A stretch of 56,532 bases of DNA from Nemertoderma westbladi (taxonomy: Eukaryota; Xenacoelomorpha; Nemertodermatida; Nemertodermatidae). The position numbers and the translations under genes are program-made. The notes beneath the pieces are model-generated. The model saw only the letters and a list, made by a program, of their open reading frames with translations, searched no databases and was not told the origin of the DNA. The stretch covers positions 1 to 56,532 of the forward strand of contig JAUCBJ010008552.1 of assembly GCA_032718475.1 (NCBI GenBank), written 5' to 3'. Positions 19,027-28,701 of this stretch are shown here, one piece after another; the first letter of the stretch is position 1, and every line of letters starts with the position of its first letter.

Positions 19027-20761
19027 CATCGTCTGGAGTGGGTGTGTGACTACATTAATTTATATATTTTTTATTATTTTTATATTTATGTATGTATTAT
19101 TACGTAATTTTATTGTTATAATCGTTTTCTTTAATTTTATTTAGTGGAATGTAATTTTAGCGATTATTTAGTAGATTAGTGCAATATATATTCGTGTTTA
19201 TTACTTAATTACTTATATTATATATTTAGTGCAACGGCGAGAAATAATTCTTTTTTCTCTTTCCTTACTGTCCGTATCATATTATAAATGCGTGACTACA
19301 GTAAGATGAAATATCCGTACTTATTAAAGTACAATAAAGCTCCTACTATACTCAAGTATTATTGGTAAGTAGAGTATTAGGAATGCAAAGTTCAGATCCT
19401 CGTGTCTCAGCTAAACCAAGCTCTGGTTAGACCTTGGAAACGACTTGCCTCTTCTCACTGACATTGCTTCTTGCAATATTGCTCTCATACCGTATATTAA
19501 ATAATACATATAGTAGTGTGATGTCCCTTTGACAGTAGCGTACAACGCAAAATAAATCTGTTAAACCCTTTGACCATCTGTAATTCTAGTCGATTAAGAT
19601 AGCGCGGCACCCACCGATATACTTGAAAGACAAAATTCTAGAATCAGTGGTTAACGTCCCCAGACAAGTTCTGGAATAAATCGGTGCCCATCTTAAATAT
19701 TAATTATTTAATATTTATAAAAATCTATTAAAACAAATGTTATAATAGAGTAAATACATACAAATAAACTCTAAGGAGTTTGTAAACCAAGAAAATCTAG
19801 AAATCCAAAATCTGTTAAAATTCCGATCCTTTAAAAATTCTAGTCGATTAAGATATCGTAGCACTTACCGATACTCTTAAAAGGACAAATTTCCTAGAAT
19901 TAAGGATCCTAGTCCCCAGACATGTTCTGGAATAAAATTGTGTCTATTTTAATATTAAATAATAAAATTCACGGGAATAAATTTTAAATTCACATCCTCT
20001 CATGAATTTGATAAATTGTCATTTTATATAATTTATAACATTCCCAAAATTCCATTAATTAATAGATCATGGGAGCGGAGATTCACCCTATTAAGTATAT
20101 TAGTGTGAGAGAATCTCCAATGTATAGTCAATAGCCGATAAAATTCATAAAATCATGTATAAAGGGGACTATATTGACAATTAAAGAATTACTATTAAAT
20201 AGCATCCCAGATCTGTATGCATGCGAATTACCCTAATTCTACTGCTAGCTTTCCATAATGTCACCATAGCAACAACCATGCTAGAATTAGAAGCGAGTTA
20301 AAGAACAATAGAAAGCTTGCCCCATTGAATAGCATACGGAATAAATAGCACCCTGCTAGTATCCAGGGATACATAATAATAACGTGGCATTCTGGAAGGC
20401 ACTTGACTAACAGACAAATGGCCCGAATGTGTACAATTTGTGACAAGTGTGTGGAATTTGTGTATTTATAGGTGAATGTTACTACTAAAGTGTGTTTACA
20501 GTAGCGAGTCGCAGTTGTGAAAGTTACCCTGCCTCTGTAGCAAGAACCTGAAGTAATTCTAAGCCCTTGGGACGGACAGTGGTGTGACTCGCGCTGGTTG
20601 TTGTTGTCGTTGTGTAGCTACTATGTTGGCGAAAGACACAGCGGCGACAGTACATTAGCGCTGAGGAGCTTGCGCTGTCCGGGGGCATTGAGGGGGAGGC
20701 AGCAACGACCACTAGCCTAAATTATAATTAATTATAATATCGATAAACTCATATAGCAGCT
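19027..20761 (+). other. spacer between gag-pro and 3' ORF, with direct repeats
   Basis: This is AT-rich and non-coding. Two ~115-bp direct repeats (about 19582-19696 and 19838-19955) share TTCTAGTCGATTAAGATA and TCCCCAGACA.GTTCTGGAATAAA. A TATA-like GTGTATTTATAGG near 20458 might serve a subgenomic promoter for the 3' ORF. That is speculative. Confidence 0.55.
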
Positions 20762-22312
20762 ATGACTGAGTTGATAGAAGATGATCTTGGTATCAAGGAG
20801 CGATATACCCTACCATTGCAAGCGTTTGTTGATAGTTTAATACGCGGCGACGCTAGTCCACCCACTACGGAGGACGATGGCCGTTATATCGAACCGCCAA
20901 TGTCAAAGGAACAACTCACGCGTGAATTGGACTATAGAAAATTCACCGCTCGCTATACGCATCGTAATGGTACGTATATGGACTTCTTAACTACTGGCCA
21001 TCCTATCGATTTACACGATATGGACGATGTAGACACCGAAAGGGAAATGATCCTATTTAAATATCATACCTAGCGGAGTCGGAATGACAAACTGAGAATC
21101 GAACACGAAAATTCTATTCGAAACCAACTCGAAAGAGAAGACATTAAAGAACCGGATAAACGCAGTGACTTCAACGTATATTTGGAATTCTTGAGAGAGA
21201 CGTTGTAAAACTGGAGAAAGATCACCCGCTTTCCCCTACAAGACGTGCGTCTTTGGTATTATTACGATGAATGCCCTAGACCCAACCAACAAAAGGAAAG
21301 ACAAACATCCGCGGAGACGTTGCGCTAAACACACTTTTACTCGCTATATTTACGGGAGTTTCGAGCGAAACTTGTTCGACGTATAACCTACGCTTGCTCG
21401 ACTCAAACGATCCTTAAATAAACCTATGATCAGAGTTCCGGAATACTCGGTCAGGCCTCCTCACTCCCTGGTGAGACCTCAGACTCTTGATCCTAATAGT
21501 ATCACAGATCCTCCTGAGCTGTACTCATTGTTCAAAGATCTAGTGTTACCCGAACAATTAGTCGGTGGCACTCCGGTTGTGGGCTCCCTAGATATTCGCC
21601 CATCCTACCTAGCTGGATTGGGACGCGGATACCTAATATCGCCATTCAACCCGCATAATCGTCCCGATCTAACCCCGATACAACCTGTCACCGAGGTGGA
21701 GGAGAGAGTTGTACGCAATGCGTTAGACACTATTCGTCAAAAGATCGGAAAAGGAACCTACGATTGTTCAGAGAAACGTAAATTGTAGCAGCAAGTCCAA
21801 GCGGTAAACGAATTAGCTTTATCTCAGTTCAATCGGGAAATCCAGAATCTCTAAGAAGATATCGAACTTGGACGACCCTACTCTCTGCAAGAGTTTTGGA
21901 TGAATGCTTCCAACGACAAGCGGAGGAAAATCAGCTCGAGGAGAAGCATATTGATTCCGATAGAGCCCGAGAACGCGAGTCGAAAAGAACCATCAAACCG
22001 AGGAAATTTCTCACTACACACGGTCCACCTACCGCTCTCGTGCAAACGACCCGTCAGGAACCAGTAAGAGCTGCTGTCTTAAAACGCGCTCTCAAGGTTG
22101 TTCGACCTCATTCAACTGAGGTTGATACCGATCAACCGGGTATCTCGACCAGCGGATACACCGACCGTAATCCTAAACCTTCCGATGCAATTGTATTGCA
22201 CCCTTCACCCAGGAGTTATAGCCCTCCTAGTAAAGTGGCTCGCCCCAAAGAGAAAAGGACTCTTGCTAGCCTCAAAAAACTGCGTAAACGCCGTCCGCGT
22301 AAGAAAGACTAG
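20762..22312 (+). pseudogene. 3' ORF of element 2, unrecognised protein, broken by stops
   Basis: The ATG at 20762 opens an acidic N-terminal module (MTELIEDDLG) matching the start of element 1. The frame is interrupted at 21071 (TAG; element 1 has CAG), 21206 and 21326 (TAA). It continues in another frame from about 21390 through 21426-21785 (VPEYSVRPPHSLVRPQTLD), with further stops at 21786 (TAG) and 21852 (TAA). A third frame from about 21896 gives a charged helix and the Pro/Ser-rich, basic C-terminus ending KLRKRRPRKKD at 22312. Between the shared ends the middle has no similarity to element 1's zinc-knuckle ORF. I know no homologue. There is no envelope signature such as a signal peptide, membrane anchor or cysteine-rich ectodomain. 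Confidence 0.6.
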
Positions 22313-22371
22313 CTGTTTAGAGTATTTTTATATTTTAGAAACTGTGATTTTTTATATTTTATAGAATTAAA

Positions 22372-22390
22372 TCCCATTTTCTGGGAGCGG
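22372..22390 (+). other. polypurine tract candidate of element 2
   Basis: GGGAGCGG directly precedes the TG of the 3' LTR, within CCCATTTTCTGGGAGCGG. The same sequence precedes the LTR of element 1 at 2931-2949. Conservation at both copies supports a plus-strand primer role. Confidence 0.55.
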
Positions 22391-23589
22391 TGTAAAAGCT
22401 TTTGCGGATATAACCAGTCATTTTTCTCCGCAATGAACTGTTTAGTTGTTTTAGCGGACATAACCAGCCATTTTCTCCGCAATGTACCCTGTAGGTGTTT
22501 TAGCGGACATAACAAGCCATTTTATGCCGCAATACGCCAAATACTCTAAATAGAGTGTAGTTCAGATGACGAAATCTGTCAGCTGATTTGCTGTCGATGT
22601 GGAACTTTCTTTGTTCGGCTCGCTCGACCAATCAGAGCGATTTTCATTTTATCTTGCACAGAAGCCTACGGAAAACCGGGCAATGCATTACGGTCTTTGT
22701 TTACCTTTCTGAGCGAGAACAACTGCTTGGAAATTCTTCTGTACTTCTGTGTTGGAAGTTTCAGACTTTGACCTAAACATCAGAAACATCAGATGGCTTT
22801 GATTACAAGAACGTAAAACTATTAACGCGGCACTACGCAACGCGATTCAACTACCGCATCACACCGCAATTCATGCATTGCTGCACATGGAACACTGCAT
22901 AAGTAACACATACTGACTGTTCACCGCATTATTTGATTCTGTTATAAATTGGTGTTATGTTGGTGTATATTGCTGATATATTTGGAGAATACCGATGAAT
23001 AATCATAAAACCCCCAATCTTCTTGATTACTAAAGGTTAGAGGAACAGGTTTACCGGTAGCAACTGCGACTTACATTATAGTGGTTTTTGTGTAAATTGA
23101 ATGCTATTTCATAATCCCTAAATGTGTCAGTTGCGATCCTCCTTATATATGATCAAATTCAGTGACGGTCAGCAGATCAGTGCGCAGTAGTGTGAACTAG
23201 TGTGAAGTCGTGTGAAGTAGTGTGAAGGTTAATAAAGCATCTCCTAAAGAATGCGCTTTTTACGAAACTCAGTAGCCATCCAGTTGTGATTAGTATAAGT
23301 CATAACTCTGTTTTATACTTAAAGCGCCACGTCCTAAAGGAACTGTTAATATTTCCCCGAAAGTAAATATATTGTCAGAGATTATATATTAACGATCAAT
23401 CGAATAATACAGTAGGTCTACACTGCAATCACTATCAAAGCATCCGAATCCAGTCTCCCTTAACTGTGGGTGAATGGTCGCGCACAGGCTGGCATCGGCT
23501 GATGTAACTTCAGTACATTAAATAATTGATAAACAAAAAGACAATTAAAATTGGCAGGTTAAACTGCTAAAGGTCTAAAAGCGCGAACA
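22391..23589 (+). repeat. 3' LTR of element 2
   Basis: It begins TGTAAAAGC and ends GCGCGAACA. It has the same 1199-bp length as the 5' LTR and roughly 1.5% difference, which suggests a fairly recent insertion. The triple hairpin units and the TATA box are retained. Confidence 0.92.
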
Positions 23590-23594
23590 ATTTA

Positions 23595-23648
23595 TTTAAT
23601 TGCGTCCAAGTTTTATTAATGTTTTGTCCTTGACAGTTGTGGGCTTCC
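23595..23648 (+). repeat. right flank of the target repeat of element 2
   Basis: This is the reverse complement of about 5459-5515, continuing the repeat interrupted at 11855. It ends at CTTCCGTA. Confidence 0.85.
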
Positions 23649-23652
23649 GTAA

Positions 23653-24330
23653 TTGCGGTTATTATGGTGTCATAACATTGGCCTTTTACCTGATTTTGAA
23701 TGTGGCACCGATACCAACCAACCTGCAGCTGCAATATTCACCAGCATTCAGAAAGTGCTGGATATTGAACTGAGCTCAATGAAGAAACTTATTCTAATTA
23801 CTGATTCGCCAAAGGGACAATATCTCAGTAAATTTACTCTTCATTTATTCCATAAATATGCAAAGGAGAAGGATATTGAGCTAAGATGGATATTCACGGA
23901 AGCAGTACATGGGAAGGGTCCCTCGGATGGCATTGGTGATGCAGTCAAACGCATGCTGGAAAGAGTTATCGGAATGCAGGTTGCCAGTCCAACAGCCAAT
24001 CTTAACACAATTGCAGAGCTGGTGCGGGAGCGAATGAACATTAAACTTGTTGTAGTTGATACTGCCGGCATTGAAACGAGCTGGACCCTTCTCCTCCCTC
24101 CATTGTTGGAATAGGAAAAGCCTATGAATTTATCAACTGGATGAGATTTATCTCAAAAACCTGTCATGTTTAGTGCCATGCGCATTGCGATGCTTTGACG
24201 ATGCTACTAAGATATTGGACATCAATCCGGTGATCGTTACTGGATTTGATGATACAGGAGTTGAGGACACGGGATTTGACGACTTCATAGATGAGCTGGA
24301 TCCTCTACTCAACTCAACTCAAGATGATTA
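23653..24330 (+). pseudogene. transposase-like relic with HGKGxxDG motif
   Basis: A 153-residue stretch (to 24114) contains LILITDSPKGQYLSKF, WIFTEAVHGKGPSDGIG and VKLVVVDTAGIE-like segments. After a frameshift near 24110-24200 an acidic C-terminal tail continues to about 24330 (FDDATKILDINPVI, FDDTGVEDTGFDDF). I recall the SDxPxxQY...HGKGxxDGxG pattern from multi-copy animal proteins of apparent DNA-transposon origin, but cannot name the superfamily. The N-terminal half is absent. Upstream it abuts the interspersed repeat, so the gene was truncated by a rearrangement. It is non-functional. Confidence 0.55.
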
Positions 24331-24339
24331 ACTGACCGA

Positions 24340-25329
24340 TTGTGACTCTGAAAATTGCGATTTATCTCTTATTAGAGTTTAAATAAATTCACTAAAATAC
24401 CTGTTATAATAATAATATAATATGTAATAAATATTCTTTATAAATAATGAATATTACTAATTTCATTTTTTAATGTTTAATACCTGTAATAAATATTACA
24501 CCGTGGGGAGGGTACGTTTGGTAGTTAGTATTTTACACGTCAATTTAATGTGTAAAATTACAGGTGCAGACAATGCTTCTAGTGTTGGCCTTTTTGTTAA
24601 CTCCATGTGACCAAAGTTTTGATAGTTAACCCTATTAGTACCAGGCTATAAAATGATGTACAAATACTGACCAAATACTGAAAATATTGACCCCTGTGCG
24701 TGGATTTCACTAAACTGGATCAGAACGAAAAAAAAAATTTGAAAAAATTTACTGGGTTGGTTATTTGACAGCACCAAAATTTAAATAGTAGTGAACACTT
24801 TTTTAAAAAATTTGGAAGCCACAATTTTCATCTAATCTTTTTTTAATACAGGTTTTTCTAAGGCGCTGAATCCGTTGGAAAATAAAAAAATTTCTGATTA
24901 CTATTGTAGAATGGAGATTGCAATTGAGGGCCTAACTGACCAGGGATCGGGGAAAAGCAGTGGATAACGAGAGAACAGTGGACGGTAGAGTCAGTATGGC
25001 AGTAGCGGATATAACGGGAGTCTGATTTATTGGTATAGTGTTGTTGGTGTACCGTAGGCCTACTGGTATTGTACATACCTGACTACCTGAGATATTGTAT
25101 ACTGGTATTGCAATGTTTGCTTGTAATATGATTTATTGTATCGTTATTTGAATGGTGAATAGATGAATGTAAAGATGTTGCTGTACTGTTGTTGATTTTA
25201 CAATATAAATGGCAGTTTTAGTCTTCGTCTTCTATGTCGGAAAAAAATGAAAAAAACAAGTAATCAGCACTTTTCAGTTTGAACACAAACATTTTAATTG
25301 ACTTATATGATGCTATAAATTCACATTTT
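24340..25329. other. no gene; AT-rich with diverged repeat pieces
   Basis: A stretch near 24745-24900 (CAGGTTTTTCTAAGGCGCTGAAT) resembles the segment at about 25330-25370. It looks like an outlying, diverged piece of the following tandem repeat, separated by ~330 bp of unrelated sequence. Confidence 0.45.
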
Positions 25330-26150
25330 CAGGTTTTCTGTGGCACTGATTCTTATGGAATACATTTCTGATTCTCCAGATCATTGTTACTCTTATTTTT
25401 CGGCGTCAAATTGAAAATTTTGGTGCTAGCACTAAATTTCATACCCATCACCAAAAAGTATAACATTGAGATGTCTAGTGCTGTTATTATTGATTCCATC
25501 TGATTCAGGACCCCCATAAGCCCTTTAATACAAAACAAGATGATACTATCTCTTGATCAATTTTCTAGTTTTCAAAAATTTGGTGCTGGCACAAAAATTT
25601 TCACCCATCACCGAAAAATACAAGTTTGATAACGCTTATGCAATTTTTGCTTATTCCATTGAATTCAGCACACTCACAAACCCGTATAACCAAGAAACAT
25701 GGTGACATAATCAATTGATATATTTGATGGGTTTAAAATTTGGTGCTTGCACCAAATTTTGCACTTTACGAAAAATACATGATTTAGATGTCTAGTTAGA
25801 TAATTATTTATTGCATTGAATTCAGAACCCCCATAAACCTCTAAAATGCGAGAAATAGATTGTAACAATCAATTTAACTATTGAATGGATTTTCAAAATT
25901 TCGTGCATAAAGCACCCAAAAATTCAAGTTTGATATTCCTGGTGCAAATCGTAAATATTCCATCGAAACCAGAACCCCCATTGCGCAAAAACAGATTCAA
26001 AACTTATTTTCAAAATTGAAATATTTTAAAACGTTACAGAATAACCGGAAAAAACAAGTTTGAAATTTATAGCTTATTTTATATGAATTCCATCTAATTG
26101 CGAACACCAAAAATCCGGTCTAAATAAAAAATAGAGATGTTACAAATCAT
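25330..26150. repeat. degenerate tandem repeat, ~160-bp period, about 5 units
   Basis: Each unit has AAAATTTGGTGCT-GCACCAAA, then a CCCATCACCGAAAAATACAAG-like block, then TTCCAT-GAATTCAG-ACCCCCATAA. Starts of the TTTGGTGCT block lie at about 25411, 25573, 25733 and 25893, and a further partial unit follows. Divergence is high, so it is an old satellite-like array. Confidence 0.75.
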
Positions 26151-26347
26151 ATTTCATGAGATGTAATTTTCAAAAAACTTCTAAAAAAGTGCCAAAAGTA
26201 GGGTTAAATCATGGTGAGACTATAACTCGAAAACTTCTCAATATTTTTAAAACCTGTTTTCACTAGTATTAGGAAGACAATAAATTTTTAGGAAAGTCAT
26301 AAAATTGCAGATTCCCAGCTGATTTTGTTTCAGAGATATAACAGAAA

Positions 26348-26388
26348 ACCAGGGGGGGGGGGGGGTCAATTGACCCCCCCCTCCTGGT
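26348..26388. repeat. G-tract inverted repeat around TCAATTGA
   Basis: AACCAGG plus a long G run, the palindrome TCAATTGA, a C run and CCTGGTT form a hairpin of about 40 bp. The G run is longer than the C run. Confidence 0.85.
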
Positions 26389-26399
26389 TTAATAGGATT

Positions 26400-27030
26400 A
26401 ACTTTGACAATTCTCAGATAATGTCTAATAGTATGATCATAACTTCTAAGAATGGTATGGTTGTTTATGTCGGCGACTTCTTACTTTCCGAATCAATGAT
26501 CCGGAAGTCTGGTAGGCCTTCAGATACGTAATCGGAATGCATGGGTATCATTGAATGTTCTATCCATGATTTGGAATTCACATAAAATATGTCAAAAACC
26601 TAAGTTTCGAAAATTTTGAACAGCAGTAGTACCAGTACTCGCAGAGGACACCATGTGGATGGCACATACCCAAGAATGCTACGTCAAGTTACTTCACTGT
26701 GTCAACACTATGCAGCATTGGGGGTGTCTCATTGGTCCCCACAAGCTCAAAAATTAACGAAGCCATCTCCACCATATGGGACATTGCTTTCGCCTTGAGG
26801 ACCATCCTGTGCACTCATGGAGACAATGATGGAGAAAATCCCTCATGAAGAAAATATGCATGGTGGACAGCCTATGACTTTCTTAAAGGTCACTGGCCTC
26901 AATGATGTGGAGAATCTTGGAAGAGTCATTGGGGTATAGGGAGTTGTGGCAGAGCATAATTTAGTCAATAAATCAGTATGGTATTCTTAATGCACACTGC
27001 ATTGCAACATGCTAATTGTGGATTGCATGG
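26400..27030 (+). mobile_element. decayed LINE copy (same family), 3' part
   Basis: On the plus strand it matches the 3' part of the LINE at about 37160-37835, with many indels and substitutions. Recognisable segments are the GATCCGGAAGTC stretch, GGATGGCACAT-CAAGAATGCTACG, GACATTGCTTTCGCC and the final GGGAGTTGTGGC. It is much older than the other copies. Confidence 0.75.
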
Positions 27031-27204
27031 TGGTGGCATAATTAAGTCAGCTTAGCCATCTCATTGAGTAATAGTAATAGTAGACAGCTTTACATATTAG
27101 TGCAGCCCATGGAACCACAACATCGGGCCTGCCCGATCATGCAGTTTCCTTCTGCAGTCTATTTTTATTAGTTAAAGATTGTATGGTGTATTATATTTTC
27201 GGAA

Positions 27205-27720
27205 GTTCTGATCATATTCCTATTTAGTGTAATTTAAATGCAATTTATGCATGATTGGTGAAAGGCCACACCCGATGATCTCTACAGTCACCCAAATACA
27301 TTACATTAATTGTCATACATACTGTACATTAATTGTCACAGATTGACACGTTTTGCCTTAGTTCTGATAACTGTAACTGTAACTCATCTCTGTATACAAC
27401 TCATGAGTTGTGCACTGATGCTTTGCTTATTACAATTGTGTTTCGCAAGTTGTGATCAAATTCCTATTTTGTGTCTCTATTCCTATTATTAATATAGAAA
27501 TATTCCTGTCAGTTTAAATGAAAATTTAATGCGTGAGTGGTCAAAGGCCACACCCGATCATCTCTCCCAGTTACGCAAATACTCTTACTTCACTCCTGGC
27601 CCAGATTGACACATTTTGCTTTGTTCTGATAACTGTAATTCAACTCTGAATACAACTCATGAACCAAACGTGTATTGATGCTTTGTTTATTACAATTAAT
27701 TGTGTTGTTATTACAATTAG
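27205..27720. repeat. tandem duplication, ~282-bp period
   Basis: Two units share GTCAAAGGCCACACCCGATCATCTCT-like blocks (about 27255 and 27540), GATTGACAC.TTTTGC, TTCTGATAACTGTAA and ATACAACTCATGA. There is no coding signal. Confidence 0.7.
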
Positions 27721-28701
27721 TACAATTGTTTATTACAACAATGTGGTTATCGGCTAAGAATATCTTGGGTATTCTCCTAGATTCAGAGGCCCAATCTCAA
27801 AACTTTCAACAAACACTCAAAGTAAGAGCGACCAATCAATGGGAGAGTTGTGACACATTCGTACACTTGAAATGTTAATGTAGGAAAATCAGTAATTCAT
27901 TCTTTATCAGAAACAGTTATGTGCCAAGTTTTATCTGCAAATATCTGTATTATCATATCACCGAACTTACATTCATGATGCAATCTTAGAAACATATATC
28001 AACGAATCATTCCTCACATCGCCTTTGCAAACTCCAAGCTATGCATTTTTTTAATATAATAAAAATGAAATTAACATAATTAGTACAGTAGAATTAACAA
28101 GTATGGGCATGCACCTAAGGTAGAATATGTACCGTACTTAGATTGCTCTCTGGATGGGTCCCAGTAGTCGTCTGAATGGCCGGGTGACTCACTTCACTGG
28201 ATTCCTCCCACAAAGGGAGGACAAACTGGGCTTCTGCAGAGCCAGAGCCTAATCTTTATCTATCTTTATAGATAAATATAGAGCCCCCTTCTGTAGGCTG
28301 GTGGAGTGAGTCACTACCTCCTTGAACTGGATATATTAGGTAATACACTAATAACAGCCTTGTAAGACTTCTTATTGCTGTACTGTAGCCTACATCACAT
28401 AATTTGTTTTCTAAAAAAAAATATGTTGAGGAAAACGATGCATGACAGGCATAACACCAATACAGTAATAAAGATACCGCGGTACATTAGTAAGAACAAC
28501 CCACTGAGTGCAGCAGCATAACACTACTGTTTCAGTGTTTTTCGAGCTGATGCCCACCACCATTAAACTCCTCGAGTGTTAGCAGATCCAATCCGCCATG
28601 CGCTCCGATCACAAAATGGGGGGGGGGGGGGGGGGGGGGGTGCAATTTACTAATATTTGGCAGAAGAAATAATATCAGGCTGTAAGTTAGCTAAGTAAGT
28701 T
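27721..28701. other. no gene seen; poly(G) tract
   Basis: This is unique AT-rich sequence with a 23-G run at 28618-28640. It ends at the LINE fragment starting at about 28702. Confidence 0.5.

Larger units (their letters stand above)
11856..23589 (+). mobile_element. LTR retrotransposon element 2, non-autonomous BEL/Pao-type, 11.7 kb
   Basis: Two 1199-bp LTRs (11856-13054 and 22391-23589) differ at about 17 positions by eye, roughly 1.5%. They are flanked by the 5-bp duplication ATTTA (11851-11855 and 23590-23594). The interior holds a 2 kb leader, a long Gag-protease ORF of BEL/Pao type with pol mostly deleted (15046-19026), a 1.7 kb spacer and a degraded 3' ORF (20762-22312) related to element 1. 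No reverse transcriptase or integrase core remains, so mobility would need proteins from another copy. Finding the empty target site at 5459-5560 confirms both ends. Confidence 0.9.

Noticed and set aside
19027-20700. A separate 3' LTR for the BEL/Pao ORF nested inside element 2
   Set aside because: I looked for a matching direct repeat in 13055-15045 and found none, so the ORF is taken as part of element 2.
21071-21854. Alternative genetic code with TAA/TAG read as glutamine
   Set aside because: Other ORFs in the window stop normally at TAA or TAG, and element 1 uses CAG at the one comparable position; decay is simpler.
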